The position numbers were made by a program, and so were the translations under genes. A stretch of DNA of 64,000 bases, taken from assembly GCA_900618065.1 (NCBI GenBank), contig UYIL01000003.1:1798001-1862000 (forward strand), written 5' to 3'. This document shows, piece after piece, positions 38,481 to 47,662 of the stretch (the stretch's first letter is position 1; the number at the start of each line of letters is the position of its first letter). Source of the DNA: Streptococcus thermophilus (lineage in GTDB: Bacteria; Actinomycetota; Actinomycetes; Mycobacteriales; Mycobacteriaceae). The notes beneath the pieces are model-generated. The model was not told the origin of the DNA. It searched no databases and saw nothing but the letters and a program-made list of their open reading frames with translations.

Positions 38481-39881
38481 ATGTCCGACAAACCGTTCCG
38501 CCCCGCAGGTAACCGCCACCATGTCGTGATCATTGGTTCCGGCTTCGGCGGCCTTTTTGCTGCACGCGAACTCGACGGCGCTGACGTCGATGTCACGCTG
38601 ATTAGCCGCACGAACTTCCACCTCTTCCCGCCGCTGCTCTACCAGGTGGCCACCGGCATCCTCGGCTCCGGCGAGATCGCCACCTCCACCCGTCAGATCC
38701 TGGGCAAGCAGGAAAACACCGACATCATGCGCGGCGACGTGACGGACATCAACCTCGACGCGAAGACCGTCACCTGCGAGGAGGGGCCCTACACCTACAC
38801 CTACGAGTACGACTCCCTCATCGTCGCGGCGGGCGCCGGGCAGTCCTACTTCGGCAACGACCACTTCGCCGAGTTCGCCCCCGGACTCAAGACGCTCGAC
38901 CACGCGCTGGAGATCCGCTCCCGCCTCGTCACCGCGTTCGAGCGCGCCGAAGTCACCGAGGACCCGGCCGAGCGCGAGCGCCTGCTCACCTTCGTCATCG
39001 TCGGCGCCGGCCCGACCGGTGTCGAGCTCGCCGGCCAGATCGCCGAGATGGCCCACCGCAGCTTCCGCAACGAGTACTCGCACTTCCGCCCCTCTTCCGC
39101 CAAGATCATTCTTCTCGACGGCGCACCCCAGGTCCTCCCGCCCTTCGGCAAGCGCCTCGGCCGCAAGGCGCAGCGCGAGCTCGAACGCATCGGCGTCACC
39201 GTTCGCCTCAACGCGATGGTGACCAACATCGACGAGACCTCGGTGACCTACAAGGACATGAACACCGAGGAAGAGACGACGATCGAGTCCTACACCAAGA
39301 TTTGGTCCGCGGGTGTCGCCGCTTCCCCGCTGGGCAAGCTCGTCGCCGACCAGGCCGGCCTCGAGGTCGACCGCGCCGGCAAGGTCCCGGTGAACAAGGA
39401 CCTTTCCGTGGGCGACCACCGCAATGTCTTCGTCGTCGGCGACATGATGAATTTGGACAAGCTGCCGGGCCTGGCTCAGGTGGCAATCCAGTCCGGTGAG
39501 TACGCCGCCAAGGCGATCAAGGATGGCGTGGAGAATGACCAGGAGCCGGACCAGCGCGAACCGTTCGAGTACTTCGACAAGGGCTCCATGGCCATCGTTT
39601 CCCGCTTCCACGCAGTTGTCCAGATGGGCAAGGTGGAAATCGCCGGTTTCTTGGGTTGGATCATGTGGCTTCTCGTCCACGTGTCGTTCCTGGTGTCCAA
39701 GCGCAACCGCATCGTGTCCATGTTCACTTGGACGCTCAACGCACTTTCTCCCAAGCGCTACAACTTGGCTGCGACCCAGCAGCAGATGCACGGCCGCACT
39801 GCCCTGCTGAACTTGGAGAAGTACGCCGCGGAAGAGGCTGAGCACCTCGTTGAGGTACGCGACACCAACGGTGAGAACTAA
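38481..39881 (+). CDS. ndh: Type II NADH:quinone dehydrogenase
   Basis: 466 residues. Single-subunit, non-proton-pumping FAD enzyme at the inner membrane face. FAD motif VVIIGSGFGGLFAARELDG (about 14-32), NADH motif FVIVGAGPTGVELAGQIAEM, and VFVVGDMM with the C-terminal membrane-binding helices (GWIMWLLVHVSFLV). Corynebacteria lack complex I, so this is the main NADH oxidase. RBS GAAGGAG upstream. Followed by a GC-rich hairpin. Confidence 0.95.
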   Translation: MSDKPFRPAGNRHHVVIIGSGFGGLFAARELDGADVDVTLISRTNFHLFPPLLYQVATGILGSGEIATSTRQILGKQENTDIMRGDVTDINLDAKTVTCEEGPYTYTYEYDSLIVAAGAGQSYFGNDHFAEFAPGLKTLDHALEIRSRLVTAFERAEVTEDPAERERLLTFVIVGAGPTGVELAGQIAEMAHRSFRNEYSHFRPSSAKIILLDGAPQVLPPFGKRLGRKAQRELERIGVTVRLNAMVTNIDETSVTYKDMNTEEETTIESYTKIWSAGVAASPLGKLVADQAGLEVDRAGKVPVNKDLSVGDHRNVFVVGDMMNLDKLPGLAQVAIQSGEYAAKAIKDGVENDQEPDQREPFEYFDKGSMAIVSRFHAVVQMGKVEIAGFLGWIMWLLVHVSFLVSKRNRIVSMFTWTLNALSPKRYNLAATQQQMHGRTALLNLEKYAAEEAEHLVEVRDTNGEN

Positions 39882-39898
39882 GTCTTAGCCGTTCCCCT

Positions 39899-39939
39899 TA
39901 CGCCCGCCCCCGGTTCTCCTGCATCCGGTGGCGGGCGTA
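39899..39939 (+). terminator. GC-rich hairpin after ndh, probable terminator
   Basis: TACGCCCGCC (39899-39908) pairs perfectly with GGCGGGCGTA (39930-39939), and inner GG/CC pairs extend it. There is no T run after the stem, so it may act as a U-less actinobacterial terminator or an RNA-stabilising structure. It lies between the end of ndh and the start of corA. Confidence 0.5.
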
Positions 39940-39982
39940 TGATGCTGTCCGATTACACCACTGACCGAAGGGGGTTGCCTTG

Positions 39983-41053
39983 GTGCCGAAGAACCCGCTT
40001 TCCCTGGGAAAGTCGAAACAGACAGAGAAGGCGCCCCAGAAACCTATTCCCGTTCCGGTGGAACGCTCGATCGACTTCTGCCGTGTGATCGTCGACGGGG
40101 GCCTCCAGCCTGGCAGCTACCACTACTCTGCTGCGCTGGAGAAGGTGAAGGAGGCCGACAGTGGCTACGTGTGGCTGTCTCTCCGAGAGCCCAACGCGGA
40201 ACAGATGGAGAAGGTCGCTGAGGAGTTCGGCATTCACGAGCTCATTGTGGAAGACGCCGTCAGTGCCCACCAGCGTCCGAAGGTGGAACGCTACAACAAC
40301 CAACTGTTCATGGTCATCCGCACCATCGAGTACCGAGATGACGAGGAAGTCACCGACCTGCGTGAGATCATTTCGACGGGTGAAGTGCAGATGCTCGTCG
40401 GTGACAACTTTGTCATCACCATCCGTCACAATGCGGAGTTGCCTAATCTCACCCAGGAACTCGTCGAAGACCCAGAAATTTCCTCCTTGGGTCCCGCTGC
40501 GGTCGCCTGGAAGGTCGCGGACCACGTCGTGGAGAACTACGCCATGGTCACTACCTACCTCCGCGAAGATGTCGACGAGCTCGAAAACGAGGTCTTCACT
40601 CCGCGCCGGCAGATCAACATCGACAAGATCTACTCCTACAAGCGTGAGATCTTGGAGATGCGCCACGCCATCGACCCGCTAGGACCGGCACTGAAGACTG
40701 GTTTGAATCTGCACAAGGACCTGCTGAGCAAGCAGATTCGTTCCTACCTGCGTGACGTGCAGGACAACGCGATGATTGTCACTGACAACGTCAACGGTTT
40801 TGACGAGCGGCTTTCATCGCTTCTCGACGCTTCTGTGGCCAAGGTAACCATGCAGCAAAACACCGACATGCGCACGATCTCCGCAGTCGTCGGCATGGCG
40901 GCCCTGCCAACGATGATCGCCGGCATATACGGCATGAACTTCGAGTACATGCCGGAGCTGTCGTGGCACTACGCCTACCCCGTTACCCTTCTGGTGATGT
41001 TCGGCTCCATGTTGGGCATGTACTGGTGGTTTCGCCACAACAACTGGCTCTAA
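39983..41053 (+). CDS. corA: Magnesium/cobalt transporter CorA
   Basis: 356 residues from GTG 39983 with AAGGGGG eight bases upstream (TTG 39980 is adjacent). Long cytosolic funnel domain, then two C-terminal transmembrane helices. The selectivity motif YGMNFEYMPEL, with Gly-Met-Asn, ends the first helix. Pentameric channel for divalent cations. The next gene is convergent. Confidence 0.94.
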   Translation: MPKNPLSLGKSKQTEKAPQKPIPVPVERSIDFCRVIVDGGLQPGSYHYSAALEKVKEADSGYVWLSLREPNAEQMEKVAEEFGIHELIVEDAVSAHQRPKVERYNNQLFMVIRTIEYRDDEEVTDLREIISTGEVQMLVGDNFVITIRHNAELPNLTQELVEDPEISSLGPAAVAWKVADHVVENYAMVTTYLREDVDELENEVFTPRRQINIDKIYSYKREILEMRHAIDPLGPALKTGLNLHKDLLSKQIRSYLRDVQDNAMIVTDNVNGFDERLSSLLDASVAKVTMQQNTDMRTISAVVGMAALPTMIAGIYGMNFEYMPELSWHYAYPVTLLVMFGSMLGMYWWFRHNNWL

Positions 41054-41061
41054 CCAGCTGT

Positions 41062-41499
41062 TTACGCCATCACCATGGTGCGCAGGGTGGTAATGGCGAC
41101 GATCTTGCCTTCCTGCTTCATTTCAATGCGCCAGATCTGGGTGCGGCGGCCTACGTGCACTGCGATCGCCTCAGCGTCGATGGTTCCGGACGTGACGCTG
41201 CGAATCAGGTCGGTGTTGTTGTTCATGCCCACAACGGGCGCACCTGCGGCGGCGTATCCGGCGTAGGAGCCCATGCTCTCCCCGATGGCGCAGAACACGC
41301 CGCCGTTGACCTGGCCGGCGGGCTGGTGGTGGCGCGGGTCCGCTTCCACTGTCGCGGTGATCTTCTCTGGGCCGAACGCGGTGAAGTGCAGGCCGATGAA
41401 GCTGTCGAATTCGACGTGGTGAGCGTTCAAGTACGCCAGCTCGTCGTCGGTGAGCTGGCGGTCACGAAGTTCCATGAGTTTATTGAAATCCATCTCCAT
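41062..41499 (-). CDS. PaaI-family hotdog thioesterase
   Basis: 145 residues from ATG 41499; an upstream TTG at 41517 would add six. Hotdog-fold acyl-CoA thioesterase: GLHFTAFGPEKITATVEADPRHHQPAG is the core (about 34-60), followed by NGGVFCAIGESMG with the catalytic region. A conserved VGRRTQIWRIEM strand is present. Probably hydrolyses acyl-CoA; the substrate is unknown. Stands alone between corA and gnd. Confidence 0.85.
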   Translation of the reverse strand: MEMDFNKLMELRDRQLTDDELAYLNAHHVEFDSFIGLHFTAFGPEKITATVEADPRHHQPAGQVNGGVFCAIGESMGSYAGYAAAGAPVVGMNNNTDLIRSVTSGTIDAEAIAVHVGRRTQIWRIEMKQEGKIVAITTLRTMVMA

Positions 41500-41621
41500 G
41501 CCCAGAGATTTTAACAACGAAACCAGATCGTATGTGGCGTTATAGATCTGTTTGCATTCAAAGGGTTTTTATATGACCCATTGCCTGCGCGGTCTCAACT
41601 GGCCTGCGTATGCTTTTGGGC

Positions 41622-43079
41622 ATGACAAACGAGAATCTTGCGCAGATCGGTGTCGTGGGTATGGCAGTCATGGGCTCTAACTTGGCCCGTAACTTCGCCT
41701 CCCGTGGCCACACGGTAGCTATATATAACCGCTCCCCAGAGAAGACTCGCACTGTGATGGAACAGCACGGCCACGAAGGCGACTTCATCGCTTCGGAGTC
41801 CATCGCGGACTTCGTCGCCTCTCTGGAGCGCCCGCGCAAGGCAGTCATCATGGTGCAGGCCGGTGCCGGCACCGACGCAGTGATTGACCAACTCGTTGAG
41901 GCGATGGACGAGGGCGACATCATTATCGACGGCGGCAACGCCCTGTATACCGACACTATCCGCCGCGAAAAGGAGGTGGCAGCGAAGGGCCGCCACTTCG
42001 TTGGTGCCGGCATCTCCGGGGGCGAGGAAGGCGCTCTGAAGGGCCCGTCCATCATGCCGGGTGGACCGAAGGAATCGTGGGAGACCCTCGGCCCCCTGTT
42101 GGAGTCCATCGCCGCTGAGGTGGACGGTATGCCATGCGTGACCCACATTGGCCCCGACGGTGCCGGACACTTTGTGAAGATGGTCCACAACGGCATCGAG
42201 TACGCCGACATGCAGGTCATCGGCGAGGCTTACCACCTGCTGCGCTACGCCGCGGGCATTGAGCCGGCCGAGATGGCAGACATCTTCGCGGAGTGGAACC
42301 AGGGCGATCTTGATTCCTATCTCATCGAAATCTCCGCTGAGGTGTTGCGCCAGGTCGACGCGAAGACCGGAAAGCCGCTTGTCGACGTCATTGTCGACGC
42401 CGCCGGACAGAAGGGCACCGGCCGTTGGACCGTGAAAGAAGCTCTGGACCTTGGCGTGCCGACAACAGGCATCGGTGAGGCCGTCTTCGCCCGCGCGCTG
42501 TCCTCCGCCTTGGCGCAGCGCCAGGCTGTCCAGGACACGGGTTTGCCGTCGGGTGAGGTGACGACGCTGGAGGCGCTCGGCGTCGATAAGCAGCAGTTCG
42601 TTGAAGATGTCCGACGCGCGCTGTACGCCTCCAAGCTGGTGGCTTACGCCCAGGGTTTCGACGAGATCAACGCCGGCTCCCAGGAGTACGGCTGGGGCCT
42701 GAAGCCCCAGGATCTTGCAACAATCTGGCGTGGCGGCTGCATCATTCGTGCGAAGTTCCTCAACCGCATCACCGAGGCGTACAACAACGATCCGGAGCTG
42801 CCCTCGTTGCTGCTTGACCCCTACTTTAAGTCCGAGCTTGAGAAAGGCCTGGTCGATTCCTGGCGCCGCGTGGTCATCACTGCTACCCAGCTGGGTCTGC
42901 CGATCCCGGTGTTCGCCTCGAGCCTGTCCTACTACGACTCGCTACGCGCAGATCGCCTACCGGCTGCTCTCATCCAGGGCCAGCGCGATTTCTTCGGCGC
43001 CCACACCTACAAGCGCGTGGACATGGAAGGCACCTATCACACCACGTGGTCCGGCGAGCGCGAGGAAATCACGTACTAG
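41622..43079 (+). CDS. gnd: 6-phosphogluconate dehydrogenase (decarboxylating)
   Basis: 485 residues. Oxidises 6-phosphogluconate to ribulose 5-phosphate with NADP, the oxidative pentose phosphate pathway. NADP motif VGMAVMGSNLARNFASRG, IIDGGNALYTDT, GISGGEEGALKGPSIMPGG, and HFVKMVHNGIEYADMQ with the catalytic Lys. ATG 41622 matches the C. glutamicum N-terminus; TATGCT ends ten bases upstream, so a leaderless transcript is possible. Followed by the helicase gene after 26 bases. Confidence 0.96.
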   Translation: MTNENLAQIGVVGMAVMGSNLARNFASRGHTVAIYNRSPEKTRTVMEQHGHEGDFIASESIADFVASLERPRKAVIMVQAGAGTDAVIDQLVEAMDEGDIIIDGGNALYTDTIRREKEVAAKGRHFVGAGISGGEEGALKGPSIMPGGPKESWETLGPLLESIAAEVDGMPCVTHIGPDGAGHFVKMVHNGIEYADMQVIGEAYHLLRYAAGIEPAEMADIFAEWNQGDLDSYLIEISAEVLRQVDAKTGKPLVDVIVDAAGQKGTGRWTVKEALDLGVPTTGIGEAVFARALSSALAQRQAVQDTGLPSGEVTTLEALGVDKQQFVEDVRRALYASKLVAYAQGFDEINAGSQEYGWGLKPQDLATIWRGGCIIRAKFLNRITEAYNNDPELPSLLLDPYFKSELEKGLVDSWRRVVITATQLGLPIPVFASSLSYYDSLRADRLPAALIQGQRDFFGAHTYKRVDMEGTYHTTWSGEREEITY

Positions 43080-43105
43080 TCCTTGGGGGCTGTACACTTC
43101 ACCCG

Positions 43106-44332
43106 ATGCCCACATTCTCTGATCTCGGTCTGCCCCAACCCATTGTCAACGTTCTTGCGAAACAAGGAATAGACGAACCTTTCCCGATCCAGGAAGCAGC
43201 GATCCCCGCTGTTCTCGATGGGCGGGATGTGCTCGGGCGCGGGCCGACAGGCTCGGGCAAGACATTCGCCTTCGGGCTACCGATGCTGGCGCTTTTGGCT
43301 GGCTCACCTTCGAAGCCCGGCCACCCGCGCGGCCTCGTACTCGCCCCAACTCGTGAGCTGGCCGCACAGATCCGCCAGCGACTCGAGGACCCTGCTGCTG
43401 CCGTCGGGCTGCGCGTGCTCGACGTTGTGGGTGGAGTGAACATCAACAACCACATTCGTTCTCTCGCAGCACCAGTGGACCTGCTCGTCGCTACGCCCGG
43501 ACGCGCTCAAGACTTGATCAACCAGGGCAAGCTCAGCTTCGATTCCGTCGCCGTCACGGCTATCGATGAGGCTGACCAGATGGCCGACATGGGCTTTCTT
43601 CCCCAGGTCCGCAAGCTTCTTGACGCCACTCCAGCCGACGGCCAGCGCCTGCTGTTTTCAGCCACGCTGGACGGAGACGTCGAAAAGCTCGTCCAGCGGT
43701 ACCTGACGGATCCCGTGACGCACTCGACTGCCCCCGCCCAGGCCGCAGTGGACACGATGCGCCACTACCAGCTGTTGGTGGGCAGCCGGGAGGCCCGCAA
43801 CGAGATCGTGCCGCTCATCGCCGCGCGCGACGGCAAAACCATCATGTTCATGCGTACCAAGCACGGAGTGGACCGGCAGGTAAAGAAGCTGCGCCGGGCC
43901 GGCATTGAAGCTCAGCCGCTGCACGGCGACAAGGGGCAAGGCGCGCGCACCCGCGCCATCGAAGGCTTCACCGACGGTTCTGTCCCCGTTCTTGTGGCCA
44001 CCGACATCGCTGCTCGCGGGATCGACATCAGCGATGTGTCCCTGGTCGTGCATATCGATCCCCCGGCTGAACACAAAGCGTACCTGCACAGGGCTGGTCG
44101 CACTGCCCGTGCCGGAACATCCGGCACTGTGGTCACCCTAGTTACCGACGAGCAGCGCAAGGAAGTCGACCAACTACTCCGCAAAGCAGGTGTGGACGCG
44201 AAGAAAGTCCGTGTTTCTCCCATGTCCGATGAGTTAGTTAAGATAACGGGCGCACAGGAGCCTCACGGTCACCCGCTTCCGCCGCCCGGCCAGCCGCAGA
44301 CCACCAAACGATCCCGCGGGAAACAGCGCTAA
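43106..44332 (+). CDS. DEAD-box RNA helicase
   Basis: 408 residues from ATG 43106; upstream codons in the same frame overlap gnd. Q motif and Walker A GPTGSGKTFAF, APTREL, DEAD in AIDEADQMADMG, SATLDG, and HRAGRTARAG of the second RecA domain, all in order. A short basic tail (KRSRGKQR) binds RNA. Probable RNA remodelling or cold-adaptation role; not separable into RhlE or other subtypes by eye. Confidence 0.92.
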   Translation: MPTFSDLGLPQPIVNVLAKQGIDEPFPIQEAAIPAVLDGRDVLGRGPTGSGKTFAFGLPMLALLAGSPSKPGHPRGLVLAPTRELAAQIRQRLEDPAAAVGLRVLDVVGGVNINNHIRSLAAPVDLLVATPGRAQDLINQGKLSFDSVAVTAIDEADQMADMGFLPQVRKLLDATPADGQRLLFSATLDGDVEKLVQRYLTDPVTHSTAPAQAAVDTMRHYQLLVGSREARNEIVPLIAARDGKTIMFMRTKHGVDRQVKKLRRAGIEAQPLHGDKGQGARTRAIEGFTDGSVPVLVATDIAARGIDISDVSLVVHIDPPAEHKAYLHRAGRTARAGTSGTVVTLVTDEQRKEVDQLLRKAGVDAKKVRVSPMSDELVKITGAQEPHGHPLPPPGQPQTTKRSRGKQR

Positions 44333-44343
44333 TCACACCACAC

Positions 44344-45723
44344 ATGGACATTTTCATTTCGCTACTCGCCCTTCTAGGTTTCGTGCTGCTCACGGCATCG
44401 ACAGGCTTGTTCGTCGCCATTGAATTCGCACTCACCGGCATGGAGCGCTCCACCGTGGACAACCACGTGCAGGAGAAGGGAGACAAGACCGCCCTCGCTG
44501 TCCAACGCGACCACAGCAACCTCTCTTTCGTCCTTTCTGGGGCGCAGCTGGGCATCACCCTAACAACTCTTGCAACGGGTTTTCTTGCGGAGCCTGTGCT
44601 GGCACGGTTTTTCGGTCCTGCACTCGAGCTGGTCGGCCTTAATGAGTCCGCTTCAAGCGCTGTTGCCCTTGTTCTCGCCTTGGTTGTGGCAACGACGTTG
44701 TCCATGGTGTTCGGTGAGCTCGTGCCGAAGAACATTGCTATCTCGGATCCTTTGGGCACCGCGCGCTTCGTAGTGCCGCCGGTCAACGCCTTCAACACGG
44801 TGTTCAAGTGGTTCATCAAGGCGATGAATGCTTCCGCAAACTGGTTCGTCCGCAAGCTGGGCATCGAGCCCGCAGACGAGCTTGCTTCCGCCCGGTCTGG
44901 CCCCGAGTTGGGTGCCATGGTGCGCAGTTCCGCGGAAGCCGGAGGGCTCGACGAGCAGACTGCACGAATGATCGATCGCTCACTGCAGTTCGGTGAGACC
45001 ACGGCGGAAGAGGTTATGACCCCGCGCTCGACCGTGAAGTCTCTCGATGTCTCAGACACGGTGAACGACTTGATCGCGTTGGCCATGGAATCCGGCCACT
45101 CCCGCTTCCCTGTCCGCAATGGCGACTTGGACGACACTGTGGGCCTTGTCCACATCAAAGACGCGTTCTCGATTGCCCGTGACCAGCGCGCTACAACGCG
45201 AGTGGGCGATCTGGCAAAGCCGGTCAGTTACGTCCCCGGAACCCTCGACGGTGACGCTGTGCTGAACCAAGTGCGCTCTGCAGGTTCGCAAGTCGTGCTC
45301 GTCGCCGACGAGTACGGCGGCACCCAGGGTTTGGTCACTATCGAAGATGTCGTTGAAGAAATCCTCGGCGAGGTCTACGACGAGTACGATGACCGCGAGT
45401 CAGAGCGAGACTTTCAGCGCTTCGGAAAGTCGTGGGAGGTCTCGGGGCTCGTGCGTCTCGACGAACTTTCGGAGCGGATCAGTTACACCGCCCCCGACGG
45501 CCCGTACGAAACCCTCGGGGGTTTGATCATGGCCTCGCTCGGCCAGGTCCCCTCTGTCGGCGATACTGTGGTGCTCCCCCACCCTGTCCAGGAAATCAGC
45601 GAAGAGATTGAGGGGGCCAATGCCGGCCGCTGGCTGGCCCGCGTGTCCATCATGGACGGCCGCCGGCTGGATAAGGCGATCCTGACCCCTATCTCCTCCG
45701 ACGACGTCGGGAGGTACCAGTAG
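44344..45723 (+). CDS. CNNM/CorC-type transporter-associated protein, first copy
   Basis: 459 residues. An N-terminal DUF21/CNNM transmembrane domain (four helices, with IEFALTGMERS and FGELVPKNIAISDP) precedes two CBS domains (EEVMTPRSTVKSLDV, TQGLVTIEDVVEEILGEV) and a C-terminal CorC-HlyC domain. Often annotated as hemolysin; better evidence in bacteria is for magnesium or cobalt efflux. It overlaps the second copy by one base, so the pair is cotranslated. Confidence 0.9.
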   Translation: MDIFISLLALLGFVLLTASTGLFVAIEFALTGMERSTVDNHVQEKGDKTALAVQRDHSNLSFVLSGAQLGITLTTLATGFLAEPVLARFFGPALELVGLNESASSAVALVLALVVATTLSMVFGELVPKNIAISDPLGTARFVVPPVNAFNTVFKWFIKAMNASANWFVRKLGIEPADELASARSGPELGAMVRSSAEAGGLDEQTARMIDRSLQFGETTAEEVMTPRSTVKSLDVSDTVNDLIALAMESGHSRFPVRNGDLDDTVGLVHIKDAFSIARDQRATTRVGDLAKPVSYVPGTLDGDAVLNQVRSAGSQVVLVADEYGGTQGLVTIEDVVEEILGEVYDEYDDRESERDFQRFGKSWEVSGLVRLDELSERISYTAPDGPYETLGGLIMASLGQVPSVGDTVVLPHPVQEISEEIEGANAGRWLARVSIMDGRRLDKAILTPISSDDVGRYQ

Positions 45724-46772
45724 TGAGCATTTGGACCGCACTCATCCTCATCGTTGCCCTCCTAGCTGCGAATGCTTTCTTCGTGGCCACTGAGTTTGCG
45801 CTTGTGTCCTCGCGACGCGATCGTCTCGAATCCATGATTGCGCAGGGCAAGACAAGTGCTCGCCGCGCACTGGAAGCCACGGAACATCTGTCGCTGTACT
45901 TGGCCGGCGCGCAGTTCGGCATCACCATTGCCTCGCTCATCTTGGGTAAGGTTGCTGAGCCCGCGATCGCGCATTTCCTGGAGAATCCCTTCACCAGCAT
46001 CGGTGTGCCGGAAAACCTGCTCCACCCGATCTCCTTCGTGATCGCGCTGCTCATCATCACGGTTCTGCACATCATCTTCGGCGAGATGATTCCGAAGAAC
46101 ATCGCTATCGCTGGCCCCGAAACACTGGCCGTGTGGCTGACGCCGGTGATGAATGTTTGGGTCAAACTGACCCGGCCACTGATTTTCGCATTGAACGAGA
46201 TCGCCCGTTGGACGCTTCACCTCTTCGGAATTGAGCAGCGCGACGAGCTCGATGCCACAGTGGACCAGGAGCAGCTGGCCAACATGATCTGGGAATCGCG
46301 GCAAGAGGGGCTACTCGACGAAGAAGAAACCACGCGCCTGGCTTCCGCCCTTTCCTCAGAATCCCGCAGCCTGCAAGAGGTCATGATCCCCATTGATCAG
46401 CTAGTGACTATCCCCTACTCGCGGCAGGGCATCCCCCTGCACGTCCTGGAAGAGGCTGTCCGGGAGACTGGTTACTCGCGTTTCCCGGTGGAGGGAACCG
46501 CTGGCGCACTGCTGGGATACATTCACGTCAAAGACGTGCTGGACCTGCTGGATACGGAGATGGAGAATCCGGTCATCCCGTACAACCGCGTACGCCGCTT
46601 GAGCATTGTGGACGGCTCCGGCAGCCTCGACGACGCGTTGACCGCCATGCACCGGCGCTCCGCCCACATGGCCCAGGTCCGCGATAACGGTGAGCTGGTG
46701 GGTGTGCTCGCCCTCGAAGACCTCATCGAGGAGTACGTGGGCACCGTGACTGACTGGACGCACGAGCAATGA
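45723..46772 (+). CDS. CNNM/CorC-type transporter-associated protein, second copy
   Basis: 349 residues from GTG 45723. Same CNNM domain (ATEFALVSSRRD, FGEMIPKNIAIAGP) and CBS pair (LQEVMIPIDQLVTI, GVLALEDLIEEYVG) but without the C-terminal CorC-HlyC domain of its neighbour. Tandem copies of unequal length are common in actinobacteria and may form heteromers. It overlaps the next gene by four bases (ATGA). Confidence 0.9.
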   Translation: MSIWTALILIVALLAANAFFVATEFALVSSRRDRLESMIAQGKTSARRALEATEHLSLYLAGAQFGITIASLILGKVAEPAIAHFLENPFTSIGVPENLLHPISFVIALLIITVLHIIFGEMIPKNIAIAGPETLAVWLTPVMNVWVKLTRPLIFALNEIARWTLHLFGIEQRDELDATVDQEQLANMIWESRQEGLLDEEETTRLASALSSESRSLQEVMIPIDQLVTIPYSRQGIPLHVLEEAVRETGYSRFPVEGTAGALLGYIHVKDVLDLLDTEMENPVIPYNRVRRLSIVDGSGSLDDALTAMHRRSAHMAQVRDNGELVGVLALEDLIEEYVGTVTDWTHEQ

Positions 46773-47629
46773 TCTCTCTGTCGCGCCAGCGGTGGAACGC
46801 CCTCGCCGAAGCCCATGACCGCCGCGCCCGCCAGTGGGTCGAACCGCACCTTGCGCGCCGCAGCCGCGGTGAAAAGCATCCGATCTGGGACTTTCTCTTT
46901 GACTACTACCCTGTCCGCCCCACGCACCTCACGCGCTGGCACCCGGGCCTCGGTACAGAGCTTATCGACGCTTCTGACGCCCCACACACCTCCTGGCGCG
47001 ACTATCAGCTCAACCCTGACGGCACAGTCGCGCTCGATCTCGACTCGTTTCTTGCCCACCGGCGCTCCGATATGGAAAATATTCGCGCCCTTTTGAACGC
47101 TATCGGTGACAACCGCCCGCAGTTCGACTGCTTCGGTTTGCACGAGTGGGCCATGGTTTACGAAACCCAAAAACCACGTCATGACATTCCGTTGCGGTTA
47201 GGGCGGGAGGGCACTAATGACGTCGTCAAGCAGCACGACCTGAAATGCACCCACTTTGACGCCTACCGCTTTTTCACTGCCCCTGCGAAGCCGCTCAATC
47301 TGACGGTGCTGGACTCAAATACCCGCCATGCGCACGACCAATGCGGATGCCTGCACGTGGGCATGGACCTGTACAAATGGGCAACGAAGATGGGGCCAAT
47401 CGTGCCCGGCGAGTTGATGCTCGACTGCCTTGAGCTGGCGATGGACATTCGCTTGCTCGATATGGAGGCTTCCCCGTATGATTGCCAAACGCTAGGCTAT
47501 GGTGTCGTGCCGATTGAGACCCCGGAGGGTAAAGCGGAGTACGTGGCGAGGCAACGCGAGCTCTCCGTCCGCGCGGAACCTCTGCGACACCGGCTCCTAG
47601 TGTTTCTTGACGCTGCATTAACCGGATAA
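46769..47629 (+). CDS. Conserved actinobacterial protein, often named 3-methyladenine DNA glycosylase
   Basis: 286 residues. Homologues are widely labelled as 3-methyladenine DNA glycosylase, but no helix-hairpin-helix or AlkA/MPG motif is visible. Instead there are conserved-looking clusters: HDLKCTHFDAYRFF, HAHDQCGCLHVGMDLYKW and LLDMEASPYD. The His/Cys/Asp pattern would suit a metal or cofactor site. It is cotranslated with the second CNNM gene. I regard the function as unknown. Confidence 0.7.
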   Translation: MISLSRQRWNALAEAHDRRARQWVEPHLARRSRGEKHPIWDFLFDYYPVRPTHLTRWHPGLGTELIDASDAPHTSWRDYQLNPDGTVALDLDSFLAHRRSDMENIRALLNAIGDNRPQFDCFGLHEWAMVYETQKPRHDIPLRLGREGTNDVVKQHDLKCTHFDAYRFFTAPAKPLNLTVLDSNTRHAHDQCGCLHVGMDLYKWATKMGPIVPGELMLDCLELAMDIRLLDMEASPYDCQTLGYGVVPIETPEGKAEYVARQRELSVRAEPLRHRLLVFLDAALTG

Positions 47630-47662
47630 ACTGTCTAACGTACCTCTCGCGAAAGGCAGACC

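Noticed and set aside
38475..39845. 456-codon frame opposite ndh
   Set aside because: Leu/Val/Gly/Asp-biased shadow; ndh is certain.
41518..41621. Riboswitch or attenuator before gnd
   Set aside because: Only a four-pair GGGT/ACCC hairpin is visible; too weak to support.
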